Positions 44,345-53,680 of a stretch of DNA of 64,000 nucleotides are shown here, piece after piece. The DNA is from Desnuesiella massiliensis (lineage in GTDB: Bacteria > Bacillota > Clostridia > Clostridiales > Clostridiaceae): positions 372,001 to 436,000 of the forward strand of contig NZ_LN879455.1 in the NCBI RefSeq assembly GCF_001403615.1, given 5' to 3'. Below the pieces are notes generated by a model. That model did no database searches. It was not told the DNA's origin and saw only the letters and a program-made list of their open reading frames with translations. A program made the translations under genes and the position numbers. Numbering within the stretch: position 1 is the stretch's first letter; each line of letters begins with the position of its first letter.

Positions 44345-45238
44345 TTAATCATTATGCCTACCGCAGCCACATCCACCATGATGGTGAGTGTCTCCTTCTT
44401 CTGTCTTTAGTACCTTTCTTCCTTCTTCTGATTTATACATAGTTTGTCTTCTCATAGCCTCATCAAAGTTTACTAAGTGTCCATCAAACTCTGGGCCATC
44501 AACACAGGCAAACTTAACTTCTCCACCTACAGTTACTCTGCAAGCACCGCACATACCAGTACCATCCACCATTATTGGATTTAAGCTTACTATAGTAGGA
44601 ATATTTAATTCTTTAGTAAGCATTGCTACGAACTTCATCATTATCATTGTTCCTATAGCTACCACGAAATCATATTTCTTTCCTTGATTTTGTACTAAGT
44701 CCTTTAATTGATCTGTAACTAAGCCTTTAAAGCCAGAAGATCCATCATCTGTAGCTATATATAGATTTCCTGCTACAGTTTTCATTTCTTCTTCTAATAT
44801 AACTATGTCCTTAGTTTTAGCTCCTACTATAACATCTGCTTTGATGCCTTTTTCATGAAGCCATTTAACTTGAGGATATACTGGAGCTGTTCCTACCCCT
44901 CCAGCTATGAACATTATCTTCTTAGCTTTTAAACTCTCTAAATCTTCATGCACCATTTCAGAAGGTTGTCCAAGTGGTCCTACGAAGTCTGCAAAAGCTC
45001 CACCTTCTTCATAAGTAGCCATTATCTTAGTGGATTGTCCTAAGGTTTGGAATACTATGGTCACTGTACCCTTTTCTCTGTCATAGTCGCAGATGGTAAG
45101 AGGAATTCTTTCTCCCTTTTCATCCATCTTAACTATAACAAATTGACCAGGATAGCAAGACTTAGCCACTCTTGGCGCCTCTATATCCATGAGATAAATA
45201 TTTGGTGCTAGTAAGGATTTTTTTACTATTCTGTACAT
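44345..45238 (-). CDS. Sulfide/dihydroorotate dehydrogenase-like FAD/NAD subunit (NfnA)
   Basis: 297 residues. FAD site (GERIPLTICDYD), NAD site IMFIAGGVGTAPVYPQ, and [2Fe-2S] ligands GMCGACRVTVGGEVKFACVDG. The tail HHHGGCGCGRHND is His/Cys-rich and unusual. ATG 45262 and 45244 are in frame, but ATG 45238 has GGAGG at seven bases and gives the family start MYRIVKK. Precedes gltA by 42 bases in the same operon. Confidence 0.9.
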   Translation of the reverse strand: MYRIVKKSLLAPNIYLMDIEAPRVAKSCYPGQFVIVKMDEKGERIPLTICDYDREKGTVTIVFQTLGQSTKIMATYEEGGAFADFVGPLGQPSEMVHEDLESLKAKKIMFIAGGVGTAPVYPQVKWLHEKGIKADVIVGAKTKDIVILEEEMKTVAGNLYIATDDGSSGFKGLVTDQLKDLVQNQGKKYDFVVAIGTMIMMKFVAMLTKELNIPTIVSLNPIMVDGTGMCGACRVTVGGEVKFACVDGPEFDGHLVNFDEAMRRQTMYKSEEGRKVLKTEEGDTHHHGGCGCGRHND

Positions 45239-45280
45239 TTTCATTCCTCCATATTTTAACATTGACGTAATAAACCTAAT

Positions 45281-45322
45281 TAAGCTATTGGTATAATCTG
45301 TAGTTATACCAATAGCTTTTGT
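45281..45322. terminator. Hairpin between bdh-like and nfnA genes
   Basis: AAGCTATTGGTATAA pairs with TTATACCAATAGCTT around TCTGTAG. T-rich flank is on the plus side; on the minus strand there is only a short A/T run, so minus-strand termination may be partial. Confidence 0.5.
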
Positions 45323-45328
45323 TGCTTT

Positions 45329-46402
45329 TTATAAAAGAGATTTGTCCGGAGTTACTAAGATTTTTACATGTTTTTTCTTTTCTGGTCCAGTTAATGCTCC
45401 GAAACCTTCTTCTACTATATCATCTAAATGAATTTTCTTTGTTATATAACCTTCAGCCTTTACTCTTCCGTCGCTCATTTGAGCAATAGTTGCTGGGAAC
45501 TCATGTCTATAAGCTAAGGTTCCTATAATTTTCTTTTCACTAAATACTAGAAGATTTGGATTAAAGCTTATTTCATTTTCCCAGATACTAGTTACTACTA
45601 AAGTACCTTCAAATTTTAAGCTATTTAATCCTGTATCAAAACCTATTTTAGCTCCTGTAGTTTCAAAGGCTACGTCTACGCCAACACCGTCTGTAAGCTT
45701 TTTAACCTCTGCAGCTATATCTACTTCATTTGGATCAAGCACTATGTCAGCACCAGCTCTTTTAGCATATTCTTGTCTTATGGATTTTCTTTGAAGAACT
45801 ATTACAAGCTTAGCGCCTGCAGCCTTTAAACATTCAATAGTAGCTAAGCCTATAGGACCTGAACCTAGCACTAAAGCAGTATCTCCAGTTTTGAAGTTAG
45901 CAATTCTTATGGAGTGTAATGCTACCGCCATAGGCTCTACTAAAGCAGCTTTTTCATAGGACATAGTATCTGGAATTTTATGAATATATTCTTGAGGGAA
46001 TACAGTGTATTCAGCAAGTCCGCCACCGCTTCCGCAAAGTCCATGGAAACCTAGAGAAGAACAAAGGTTATATTTGCCTTCTAAACAAGCAGGACATTTG
46101 CCACAGGCTACGATGGGTTCCACTATTACTCTGTCTCCAGCCTTAAGCTTGGTTACTCCTTCACCAACCTCTACAACTTCTCCTGAGAACTCATGTCCTA
46201 AAACTACAGGTGCTGTATTTCCACTTAAGGGATGAGGTTGTCCAACTGGTATGAATATTGGTCCTCCTAAATATTCATGTAAATCTGAACCACAGATTCC
46301 ACACCATTTAACTTTAATTTTTACTGAACCTTTTGTTACTACTGGTTCTACGATTTCTTCAACTCTTACATCATTCTTTTTATACCATAATGCTGCCTTC
46401 AT
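45329..46402 (-). CDS. Zinc-dependent 2,3-butanediol/alcohol dehydrogenase
   Basis: 357 residues, medium-chain dehydrogenase. Catalytic zinc ligands CGICGSDLHEY (Cys37) and GHEFSGE (His/Glu), structural zinc CGKCPACLEGKYNLC, NAD motif VLGSGPIGLATIECLKAAGA. The long insert GGPIFIPVGQPHPLSG is typical of (R,R)-butanediol dehydrogenases, which interconvert acetoin and 2,3-butanediol. TTAGGAGGATTAATC precedes ATG. A sigma-54 promoter lies 60-80 bases upstream and the sigma-54 activator gene is next to it. Confidence 0.88.
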   Translation of the reverse strand: MKAALWYKKNDVRVEEIVEPVVTKGSVKIKVKWCGICGSDLHEYLGGPIFIPVGQPHPLSGNTAPVVLGHEFSGEVVEVGEGVTKLKAGDRVIVEPIVACGKCPACLEGKYNLCSSLGFHGLCGSGGGLAEYTVFPQEYIHKIPDTMSYEKAALVEPMAVALHSIRIANFKTGDTALVLGSGPIGLATIECLKAAGAKLVIVLQRKSIRQEYAKRAGADIVLDPNEVDIAAEVKKLTDGVGVDVAFETTGAKIGFDTGLNSLKFEGTLVVTSIWENEISFNPNLLVFSEKKIIGTLAYRHEFPATIAQMSDGRVKAEGYITKKIHLDDIVEEGFGALTGPEKKKHVKILVTPDKSLL

Positions 46403-46462
46403 GATTAATCCTCCTAAATATAACTATTCTAGTATTGTTGTTAATTTATTCACAGATATATA

Positions 46463-46481
46463 ATAGCAATAACCTTGCCAA
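46463..46481 (-). promoter_or_regulatory. Sigma-54 promoter of the butanediol-type dehydrogenase
   Basis: On the minus strand TTGGCAAGGTTATTGCTAT has GG and GC separated by exactly ten bases, the invariant -24/-12 spacing. It lies about 60 bases before the ATG and next to a gene for a sigma-54 activator. Confidence 0.75.
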
Positions 46482-46616
46482 CTTTTTTATGAGATGAAAA
46501 ATATATTGATAGTTGTGATATTATAGGCTGAATATGTAGAATAAATAACAATATATATGAACATTTGATAAATTTTATACAAAGGAGATTGATTATATTT
46601 TGTTATCGAATAAAAA

Positions 46617-46663
46617 AAGTGTAGCATAATGACACAATAATTATGTGTCATTATGCTACAGAA
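46617..46663 (-). terminator. Terminator of the sigma-54 activator gene
   Basis: TGTAGCATAATGACACA and its complement form a 17-bp stem with a short loop; on the minus strand CTTTTTTTATT follows. It is 40 bases after the stop. Confidence 0.72.
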
Positions 46664-46702
46664 AGATATAATTCTCATTTTGATACATTTTTTAAAATTG
46701 CA

Positions 46703-48646
46703 TTAGTCAACCTGGATATTATATTTTTTAATTTTTCTATATAAGGTAGATCTGCTTATATTTAAAATAGTAGATGCCTTAACTATATTTCCTTTGCAAT
46801 TAACCAATGCTTTTTCAATGCTTTGCTTTTCTAAGGATTGTATAGATATTAAAGGTATATTTTCTTCTACTTCATGTGTAGAATTTTCTACAATAATATT
46901 CTCTATAGCATTATCCTCTATAGCGTAAGCAGCCACCAAGTCTCCATCACTTAAATAGTAGTCTCTTTCTACCACATTTCTAAGTTCTCTTACATTACCT
47001 GGCCAAGGATATTTCATTAGCTCATTTATATAATCTTTTCTTACAGCCTTATTTAAATGACCATTTTTGATAGATAGAATCTTTACAAAATGTTGAACTA
47101 GAACTTCTATATCCTCTTTTCTATTTCTTAAGGGAATGGTATTTATATTCATGACATTTAATCTATAATATAGGTCTTCCCTAAAGTTTTTCTTTTTTAT
47201 TTCTTCTTTTAAAACTCTATTAGTGGCCCCTATAACCCTTACATTTAGCTGCTTTTCATAGGTGCTCCCAACCCTTATGACTTTATTATTATCTAATACT
47301 CTAAGAAGCTTTGTCTGTATATCTAAAGGCAATTCACCTATTTCATCTAGGAATATAGTTCCTCCGTCTGCTAGCTCAAATTTTCCAGGGTGGCCATCTT
47401 TAGATGCACCGGTAAAGGCTCCTTTTTCATACCCAAAAAGTTCACTTTCTACTAATTCTCTAGGAATAGATGCGCAGTTTACGGCTACGAAGGGCCCAGG
47501 GGATCTCTTACTATAATTATGGATGGATTGAGCTATGAGCTCCTTTCCTGTTCCGCTTTCTCCTTGAATTAAAATATTGCAATCACTTTTAGCTGCCTTC
47601 TTAGCGAAGCTAATCATAGCATTCATTTTTTCGTTTTTGGTTATTATATCTTCAAAATTATAAGAAGCTTTATAGCCAACTACTTTATTAACTAGTTTAT
47701 GAACATATTGAGCCTCCCTAAAGGTTATGACAATGCCTACCAGCTTTTCATTAACCTTCATTGGCACAGCATTTATAATGCACTTAATTCTATTTCCTTT
47801 TATATAAAAATCACATTCTACATTATTAAAGGTTTTGCGGCTATTACAGATAATTTCATTAAAATTAATATTGGACAAAGTATGGATAATATCCATCTTT
47901 ATTGCTTCTTCAGCCTTTATATTTAAAATCTCCATAGCTCTATCATTGATTCTTTTTACTTTTAATTGATCATTCAATACAATCATGCCTTCTGAAATAG
48001 AGTCAAAGGTTATATTCATAAGATTATAAGATATTATAAGAGCTAATTGCTTTTGTATGGATTGAGCTGCTGAGGTAACAATACCTAAGGTATGAGAATG
48101 GGCACTATAAGAGTTACCTGACATATTTATGCAGCCTATTAAATTACCATCCTCATCATGAATAGGGGAAGCGGAACATGTCCATGAATGTTGGTTAATT
48201 CCAAAATGCTCTGCTCCAATAGTTTGTATAGGCTTATCTAAATAAAGTGCTGTGCCTATAGCGTTAGTTCCAACGCAGGCCTCCGTCCATAGCTCTCCTT
48301 TAACAAAGTTTAACTTATCAGCTCTTTCCATTATATCTTTATCGCCAATTACCTCCACGATATATCCATCTTTATCGGTTAAGATTATAGAAAAGCCAGA
48401 GCCAGCAACTATGCTGTAGATGCTCTCCATTATAGGTTTTGCCACAGAGATAAGCTCAGCATTTTCACTTGTTAAGACTTCAGGATGCTTATAATTATTA
48501 ATGCCTCGGCCATTCATGGGATCTACACCATAGCTTTTGCATCTTCTCCAAGAATCTGCTATTTCGCTTCTTACTTTAGGATGCGTATTACCTGTAGCTA
48601 TAAATTCTCTCCAAGCTTCCGCTATAAAATTTATATAATCATCCAT
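46703..48646 (-). CDS. Sigma-54-dependent Fis-family activator (AcoR-like)
   Basis: 647 residues. GAF-type sensor (about 60-190, EACVGTNAIGTALYLDKPIQTIGAEHFGINQHSWTCSASPI), PAS domain (about 205-320), AAA+ domain with Walker A GESGTGKELIAQ, sigma-54 contact loop GAFTGA and Walker B LADGGTIFLDEIGELP, and C-terminal Fis helix-turn-helix LVNCKGNIVKASTILNISRSTLYRKIKKY. The AcoR GAF domain senses acetoin or related compounds, which fits the adjacent butanediol-type dehydrogenase and its sigma-54 promoter. CGGGAGGTAAC precedes ATG 48646. Confidence 0.92.
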   Translation of the reverse strand: MDDYINFIAEAWREFIATGNTHPKVRSEIADSWRRCKSYGVDPMNGRGINNYKHPEVLTSENAELISVAKPIMESIYSIVAGSGFSIILTDKDGYIVEVIGDKDIMERADKLNFVKGELWTEACVGTNAIGTALYLDKPIQTIGAEHFGINQHSWTCSASPIHDEDGNLIGCINMSGNSYSAHSHTLGIVTSAAQSIQKQLALIISYNLMNITFDSISEGMIVLNDQLKVKRINDRAMEILNIKAEEAIKMDIIHTLSNINFNEIICNSRKTFNNVECDFYIKGNRIKCIINAVPMKVNEKLVGIVITFREAQYVHKLVNKVVGYKASYNFEDIITKNEKMNAMISFAKKAAKSDCNILIQGESGTGKELIAQSIHNYSKRSPGPFVAVNCASIPRELVESELFGYEKGAFTGASKDGHPGKFELADGGTIFLDEIGELPLDIQTKLLRVLDNNKVIRVGSTYEKQLNVRVIGATNRVLKEEIKKKNFREDLYYRLNVMNINTIPLRNRKEDIEVLVQHFVKILSIKNGHLNKAVRKDYINELMKYPWPGNVRELRNVVERDYYLSDGDLVAAYAIEDNAIENIIVENSTHEVEENIPLISIQSLEKQSIEKALVNCKGNIVKASTILNISRSTLYRKIKKYNIQVD

Positions 48647-48751
48647 GTTTGTTACCTCCCGTAGCTAAATGAAATTACATATACTTAAATTATATACTAA
48701 ATTTAAACCTAGGTGGTACAAGATAATCTTGTAAAATAATTATATGATTTA

Positions 48752-48780
48752 TTGACAGCTAAAATCTACGTTGATATAAT
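48752..48780 (+). promoter_or_regulatory. Consensus sigma-A promoter of the MATE transcript
   Basis: TTGACA, 17-base spacer, TATAAT, both boxes perfect. Predicted start near 48787, giving a leader of about 140 bases containing a terminator. Confidence 0.75.
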
Positions 48781-48850
48781 ACTCCTTGAGCAATTTTATA
48801 ATAGAAATTTAATATCATGTTTGATGATTTATAAATCAGATAACAAGTGT

Positions 48851-48895
48851 TTGACAACCCACTTAAAAAACTCAAAGTGGGTTGTCTTTTTATTT
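48851..48895 (+). terminator. Leader terminator (attenuator candidate) upstream of the MATE gene
   Basis: GACAACCCACTT pairs with AAGTGGGTTGTC, followed by TTTTTATTTTT. It lies between the consensus promoter at 48752 and the MATE start with no complete gene in between, so it would act by attenuation. Confidence 0.65.
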
Positions 48896-48925
48896 TTGCA
48901 ATTAATATAAAGGAAGTGAATAACA

Positions 48926-50317
48926 ATGTATAAATTAAGAGTTAAAGAATTGTTTTATGACAGAAAGTTTTATAAAGGAGTTTTTGTTTTGGCTTTACCT
49001 ATTGTTTTGCAATATCTCATTGCATCCTCTTTGAATATGCTAGATACTGTAATGATAGGTATGGTGGGGGAAGTGGAGCTGGCTTCTGTAGGTATAGCTA
49101 ATCAATATTATTTTATATTCAGCTTGATAGTTATGGGGATAAGCTCTGGAATTTCTGTATTCATAGCTCAATTATGGGGGAAGAAAGATAAGGAAAATAT
49201 AAGAAGAGTATTATGCATAGGGTTAATAATCGGTATTATTGTAACTATTGCCTTTACTATAGTAGCTTTAATTATACCAGAAAATATAATGTCAATATTT
49301 AATAAAGATCCAGAGGTTATAGCTATAGGATCAGATTATATAAAAATAGTATGTATAAGCTATATATTTACTACTATAACCTTTAATTTTGCTAGCGCTT
49401 CAAGAAGTATAGAAAACACATTAGTCCCTATGGTTGCTAGTTTTGTGGGATTAATTACCAACGGTATTTTAAATTATATATTAATTTTTGGGAAGCTTGG
49501 ATTGCCTGTTATGGGAGTTAGAGGAGCTGCTTTGGCTACTGTAATAGCTAGAGTCTTGGAATGCGCTGTGCTTTTAACATACATTTACATATCAAAAGGA
49601 ATATTGTCTGTAAGACCGAAAGATTGTGTTGGGAGCTCTAAGCAACTTACAGCTTCAACTTATTCAGCAATAATTCCTGTAGTGTTAAATGAGGCCTGCT
49701 GGGGGCTTGGAAATGTAACCTATGCTATTATATATGGAAGAATAGGGACACAAGCTTCTGCTTCAGTGCAAATTTGTTCTACAGTGCTTAATTTATTTAT
49801 GATAATAACCTTTGGGCTAGCTAATGCATCTGTGGTGATAGTAGGAAAAGAGATAGGAGCAGGAAATGAGGAAAGGGGCAAGCTCTATGCAAAACGACTC
49901 TGTGCAGTGTCTTTAGTTGTCGGTATGATTTTGTCTATTATATTATTTATCTCAACACCATTAATACTTTCTTTCTTTAATGTATCACAAATGGTGATTG
50001 AGCATTCAAGATATATATTGTACATCTATGCTATATTCATGATGATAAAGGTTTATAATGCTATGGTTATAGTTGGGATACTTAGAGGTGGAGGGGATGC
50101 TAAATATGGATTATTGGTTCAAGGTATAACTCTTTGGTTTATAGGAATACCTATGGCCTTTATTGCAGCCTTTATTTTAAAGCTGCCTATACCCTTAGTG
50201 GTATTATGCTCTTGTACAGAAGAGGTGATAAAGGTGGTTATACTTATAAGAAGGTTTATATCTAATAAGTGGATTAATAGTATGGTGGAAAATATTAATG
50301 AGAATATAAGTGCTTAA
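48926..50317 (+). CDS. MATE family efflux transporter
   Basis: 463 residues, 12 membrane helices. Family repeats GVFVLALPIVLQYLIASSLNMLDTVMIGMVGEVELASVGIANQ at the start of each half-domain, and the second half begins TYSAIIPVVLNEACWGLGNVTYAIIYGRIGTQA. MATE proteins export cationic drugs or metabolites with Na+ or H+. AAAGGAAGTG precedes ATG. Upstream leader terminator suggests inducible read-through. Confidence 0.92.
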   Translation: MYKLRVKELFYDRKFYKGVFVLALPIVLQYLIASSLNMLDTVMIGMVGEVELASVGIANQYYFIFSLIVMGISSGISVFIAQLWGKKDKENIRRVLCIGLIIGIIVTIAFTIVALIIPENIMSIFNKDPEVIAIGSDYIKIVCISYIFTTITFNFASASRSIENTLVPMVASFVGLITNGILNYILIFGKLGLPVMGVRGAALATVIARVLECAVLLTYIYISKGILSVRPKDCVGSSKQLTASTYSAIIPVVLNEACWGLGNVTYAIIYGRIGTQASASVQICSTVLNLFMIITFGLANASVVIVGKEIGAGNEERGKLYAKRLCAVSLVVGMILSIILFISTPLILSFFNVSQMVIEHSRYILYIYAIFMMIKVYNAMVIVGILRGGGDAKYGLLVQGITLWFIGIPMAFIAAFILKLPIPLVVLCSCTEEVIKVVILIRRFISNKWINSMVENINENISA

Positions 50318-50340
50318 AAATAAACATGCATATGAATATA

Positions 50341-50384
50341 ATAAAAAGGCTAACTAAAAAGTTAAGCCTTTATTTTTATGGTTT
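50341..50384. terminator. Bidirectional terminator between MATE and GPH genes
   Basis: AAAAAGGCTAACT pairs with AGTTAAGCCTTTA around AAAA; T-rich on the right, A-rich on the left. Confidence 0.7.
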
Positions 50385-51808
50385 CTTTCTATAATTCTTC
50401 TTTGAATATTTTCTACCTTTGTCCTTGTAAGATCATATTTATTCAGACTTAAAAGAGAGAGTATAAAGCTGATTATAGGCCCTATACCTAATATTAATCC
50501 AAGAATAATTACTGTACTATTACTTTGTACAGTAAGACTAGAATCAAATTTGACTAAATCTAATAAAATTCCAATTAGAAATAGTGCCACTGATTGAGAA
50601 AGTTTATAAAATAAAGTAAGACAACCGTAATAGGAGCCTTCTGAACGCTTTCCTGTATTTAGCTCATCTAGGTCGATAACATCTGCAATCATAGAAAGAG
50701 GTAAAGTAAATAAACCTCCTGTCCCAAAGCCGCCCAATATGGCAAAGGGTAAAAAGTAAATTATATTTCCCTGTACATAGTCCTTTAATAACACCGTCAC
50801 TATAAAGATTAAACTAGCTATCATACATATAATTAAACCTAATATCATGGAAGGTTTCTTGTCCAACTTTTTAGAGGTATATGTCCAAATTGGCTGAGAA
50901 AGCATACTGAATAAAAATTGAACTCCTACAATAATGGCAATTTGTTGACTGGTTAAGCTAAAGGTATAAGTAAAAACATGAAGGCCTATATTGGATAACA
51001 AAGCAGAGGCTATATTGTTAAACATGTAAGCAAAGGCTACATATCTAAAGCTTTTATTGATAAATATATCCTTAAAAGAATTAAAAAGTGCTAGTATACC
51101 ACCTTTAATCTCATTATTTTGCTCATGCTGATTTAATATTGATATATATTTTTTTGTTGAAAAAAAACAGGCTAGGGCAAAAATTATAACTATAATAGAA
51201 GAAAATAAGCCCATATTTTTGTAAGCTTCTGGATTTAACTGTCCAACGGGGTATTCTGCACTAGGCTGAAAGAAAATATACATACCAACTACGGATACAA
51301 AGGAAAGTCCCAATAAGAAGAAAATAGTTTTAATCCCTTGAATAGAGGTTCTTTCGTTATAATCATTAGATAACTCCGCACCCAAAGCTGTATAGGGAGT
51401 TATGAAGATAGTCATAAAGGTCTTCACTGCAAGAATATCTATTAAAACTATGGTAAACTTTGTGGAAGTTGAGAAAGATGAGCTTATATTCCATAGGAAG
51501 AAATTACTAAGAGCCATACCTATTCCGCCAATAATTAAATATAGATGCCTTCTGCCGAAGGTTCTAGATTTAGTGATATCAGAGAAATATCCCATTAAAG
51601 GATCGGTGATAGCATCCCAAACTACTCCTAAGCTTACTGCTATACCTACCAAGCTCCCAGGGATATCAAGCACAGCAGTACAATAGAAAACCAAGTAAGC
51701 TCCTACCACTTGAATGGCTACACCAGTACTAAAATTACCCAAGCCATAACCTATTTTATCAGCCAGGGGTATTTTTCTATGTCCATTATTATAGGTTGCA
51801 TTTTCCAA
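50354..51808 (-). CDS. GPH family (glycoside-pentoside-hexuronide:cation) symporter
   Basis: 484 residues, 12 helices. Family motifs KIGYGLGNFSTGVAIQ, VVWDAITDPLMGYFSDIT, GRRHLYLIIGG and IADVIDLDELNTGKRSEGSYYGCLTLFYKLSQS. These carry sugars or uronides with Na+ or H+. No sugar hydrolase gene is nearby, so the substrate is open. Start ATG 51808 has AGTGTTAACTTGG upstream, a weak ribosome site. Confidence 0.88.
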   Translation of the reverse strand: MENATYNNGHRKIPLADKIGYGLGNFSTGVAIQVVGAYLVFYCTAVLDIPGSLVGIAVSLGVVWDAITDPLMGYFSDITKSRTFGRRHLYLIIGGIGMALSNFFLWNISSSFSTSTKFTIVLIDILAVKTFMTIFITPYTALGAELSNDYNERTSIQGIKTIFFLLGLSFVSVVGMYIFFQPSAEYPVGQLNPEAYKNMGLFSSIIVIIFALACFFSTKKYISILNQHEQNNEIKGGILALFNSFKDIFINKSFRYVAFAYMFNNIASALLSNIGLHVFTYTFSLTSQQIAIIVGVQFLFSMLSQPIWTYTSKKLDKKPSMILGLIICMIASLIFIVTVLLKDYVQGNIIYFLPFAILGGFGTGGLFTLPLSMIADVIDLDELNTGKRSEGSYYGCLTLFYKLSQSVALFLIGILLDLVKFDSSLTVQSNSTVIILGLILGIGPIISFILSLLSLNKYDLTRTKVENIQRRIIERNHKNKGLTF

Positions 51809-51923
51809 GTTAACACTCCTAACATAGTATTATTTAACATCACATGAGATTATCTTAACATAGTAACCAGCGATTTTAAAAGAGAATTTTACACAATGAT
51901 CTTGAAATATGTTAAAACTTGTT

Positions 51924-51952
51924 TTGACAGCTTTTATAATAAGGCGTATCAT
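51924..51952 (+). promoter_or_regulatory. Sigma-A promoter of the SulP gene
   Basis: TTGACA, 17 bases, TATCAT. The predicted start of transcription is near 51958, which rules out the in-frame ATG at 51958 and supports ATG 51988. Confidence 0.65.
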
Positions 51953-51987
51953 CTTGTATGGATAATATTATATTGGGGGAATTAAAA

Positions 51988-53613
51988 ATGAAACCTAAAC
52001 TGTTTAGAATGATGGAGAGAAAAGAGATTACCAAAGAGAAGATAGCAAGGGATGTAATTGCTGGAATCATAGTAGCTATTATTGCTTTGCCGCTATCTGT
52101 AGCCCTAGGAATATCCTCAGGGGTGTCTCCAGAAAAGGGTCTTATAACGGCTATTATGGCAGGATTTTTTATATCTTTTCTTGGCGGAAGTAGAGTACAG
52201 ATTGGCGGCCCCACAGGAGCTTTTGTGGTTATAGTATATGGTATAATTCAGCAGCATGGTATTCAGGGACTTATAATTTCTACCCTTATGGCTGGAGTTA
52301 TATTGATAATACTAGGTTTTATGAAGCTAGGAAGCATAATAAAATTTGTACCATATCCTATAACCGTAGGGTTTACCTCAGGTATTGCTATAACCTTGCT
52401 TTCTACACAGGTTAAAGATTTTTTAGGACTTAATATTTCAAATGTACCTGCTGAATTTATACATAAATGGCAAGTCTATTTTCAACATATGAATACTTTT
52501 AATCTATCCGCTTTTTTAGTAGGCCTTGGATCCTTATTAATAATGATTTTATGGCCAAAAGTAAATAAAAGTATACCAGGATCTTTAATAGCCTTAGTAG
52601 TGGCTACTTTAGCAGTTCAGATTTTCAATCTTCCCGTAGAAACTATTGGGAGTCGTTATAACAATATATCTTCTGCTATTCCAATGCCGGCTTTACCAAA
52701 GGTTGACTTTGAAACCTTGAAAAATTTATTTAATCCAGCTTTGACCATAGCAATATTAGCTGCTATTGAATCCTTGCTGTCAGCGGTAGTGGCAGATGGA
52801 ATGATAGGTGGCAAACATGATTCTAATATGGAATTAGTAGCTCAAGGAGTAGCTAATGTGGTTTCAGCTTTGTTTGGAGGAATACCTGCTACTGGTGCCA
52901 TTGCTAGAACGGCTGCTAATGTTAAAAATGGAGGTAGAAGTCCCATTGCAGGAATAGTACATGCTGTTACCTTATTACTTATAATGCTTGTTTTTATGCC
53001 TTTGGCAAAACTTATACCTATGACTACTTTAGCAGCTATATTAATCATTGTTTCTTATAATATGGGTGAATGGAAATCTATGTATTCCTTGCTTAAAGCA
53101 CCTAAGAGCGATGTAGCAATTCTTCTTTTAACCTTTATATTGACTATAGTTTTTGATCTAGTGATAGCTATTGAAATTGGAATGGTTATAGCAATGTTCT
53201 TATTTATGAAAAGAGCCGCGGATACTACAAGAATTGAAAGTGCTAATTTAGATTATGATGATTTAGAAGAAAAAGAGCTACAAAGTAGTTGGAGCGATAA
53301 GGTTTTGATCTATGAAATAAATGGACCATTCTTCTTTGGAGTGGTAAATAAATTTATGGAGGTTATGAAAGAAATACATCCTAAATACGACGTGTTAATA
53401 TTGGATATGAAAAATGCTAATGCCATGGATGCTTCAGCCCTTGAGGCACTAGAAAGAGTGTATGAGAGATGCAAACATCATAATGTAAAATTATACTTAT
53501 CAGAAGTTCAAGAGCAGCCTAAAAAGGTATTAGAGAATATGGGCTTCATTGATTTAATTGGAGAAGAGTCAGTTTTTCAACATATAAATGAAGCTTTAGA
53601 ATCAGCGGCATAA
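51988..53613 (+). CDS. SulP family anion transporter with STAS domain
   Basis: 541 residues. Ten to fourteen helices with SulP signature ALPLSVALGISSGVSPEKGLITAIMAGFFISFLGGSRVQIGGPTGAFVVI, GKHDSNMELVAQGVANVVSALFGGIPATGAIARTAAN; C-terminal STAS domain (about 435-540) with LILDMKNANAMDASALEALERV. SulP proteins move sulfate, bicarbonate or dicarboxylates; substrate not resolved. TTGGGGGAA precedes ATG 51988. Confidence 0.9.
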   Translation: MKPKLFRMMERKEITKEKIARDVIAGIIVAIIALPLSVALGISSGVSPEKGLITAIMAGFFISFLGGSRVQIGGPTGAFVVIVYGIIQQHGIQGLIISTLMAGVILIILGFMKLGSIIKFVPYPITVGFTSGIAITLLSTQVKDFLGLNISNVPAEFIHKWQVYFQHMNTFNLSAFLVGLGSLLIMILWPKVNKSIPGSLIALVVATLAVQIFNLPVETIGSRYNNISSAIPMPALPKVDFETLKNLFNPALTIAILAAIESLLSAVVADGMIGGKHDSNMELVAQGVANVVSALFGGIPATGAIARTAANVKNGGRSPIAGIVHAVTLLLIMLVFMPLAKLIPMTTLAAILIIVSYNMGEWKSMYSLLKAPKSDVAILLLTFILTIVFDLVIAIEIGMVIAMFLFMKRAADTTRIESANLDYDDLEEKELQSSWSDKVLIYEINGPFFFGVVNKFMEVMKEIHPKYDVLILDMKNANAMDASALEALERVYERCKHHNVKLYLSEVQEQPKKVLENMGFIDLIGEESVFQHINEALESAA

Positions 53614-53620
53614 AAATTAT

Positions 53621-53679
53621 GAATAATCCTCCTCATTATATGGCATAACTAAAAACATAAAGACAGAGGAGGATTATTC
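53621..53679 (+). promoter_or_regulatory. Ribosome-site-sequestering hairpin upstream of sod
   Basis: GAATAATCCTCCTC (53621-53634) is the exact complement of GAGGAGGATTATTC (53666-53679), the latter containing the Shine-Dalgarno of the sod gene whose ATG is at 53681. The loop is 31 bases. If transcribed, the folded form hides the ribosome site. Confidence 0.55.
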
Positions 53680-53680
53680 A

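Noticed and set aside
42920..45238. Glutamate synthase or dihydroorotate dehydrogenase operon
   Set aside because: There is no large GltB subunit and no pyr genes; the GltA-like plus FAD/2Fe-2S subunit pair fits NfnAB better.
46617..46663. Long palindrome as upstream activator site for the sigma-54 promoter
   Set aside because: Position directly after the activator gene and a run of seven T on that strand make a terminator the simpler reading, though dual use is not excluded.
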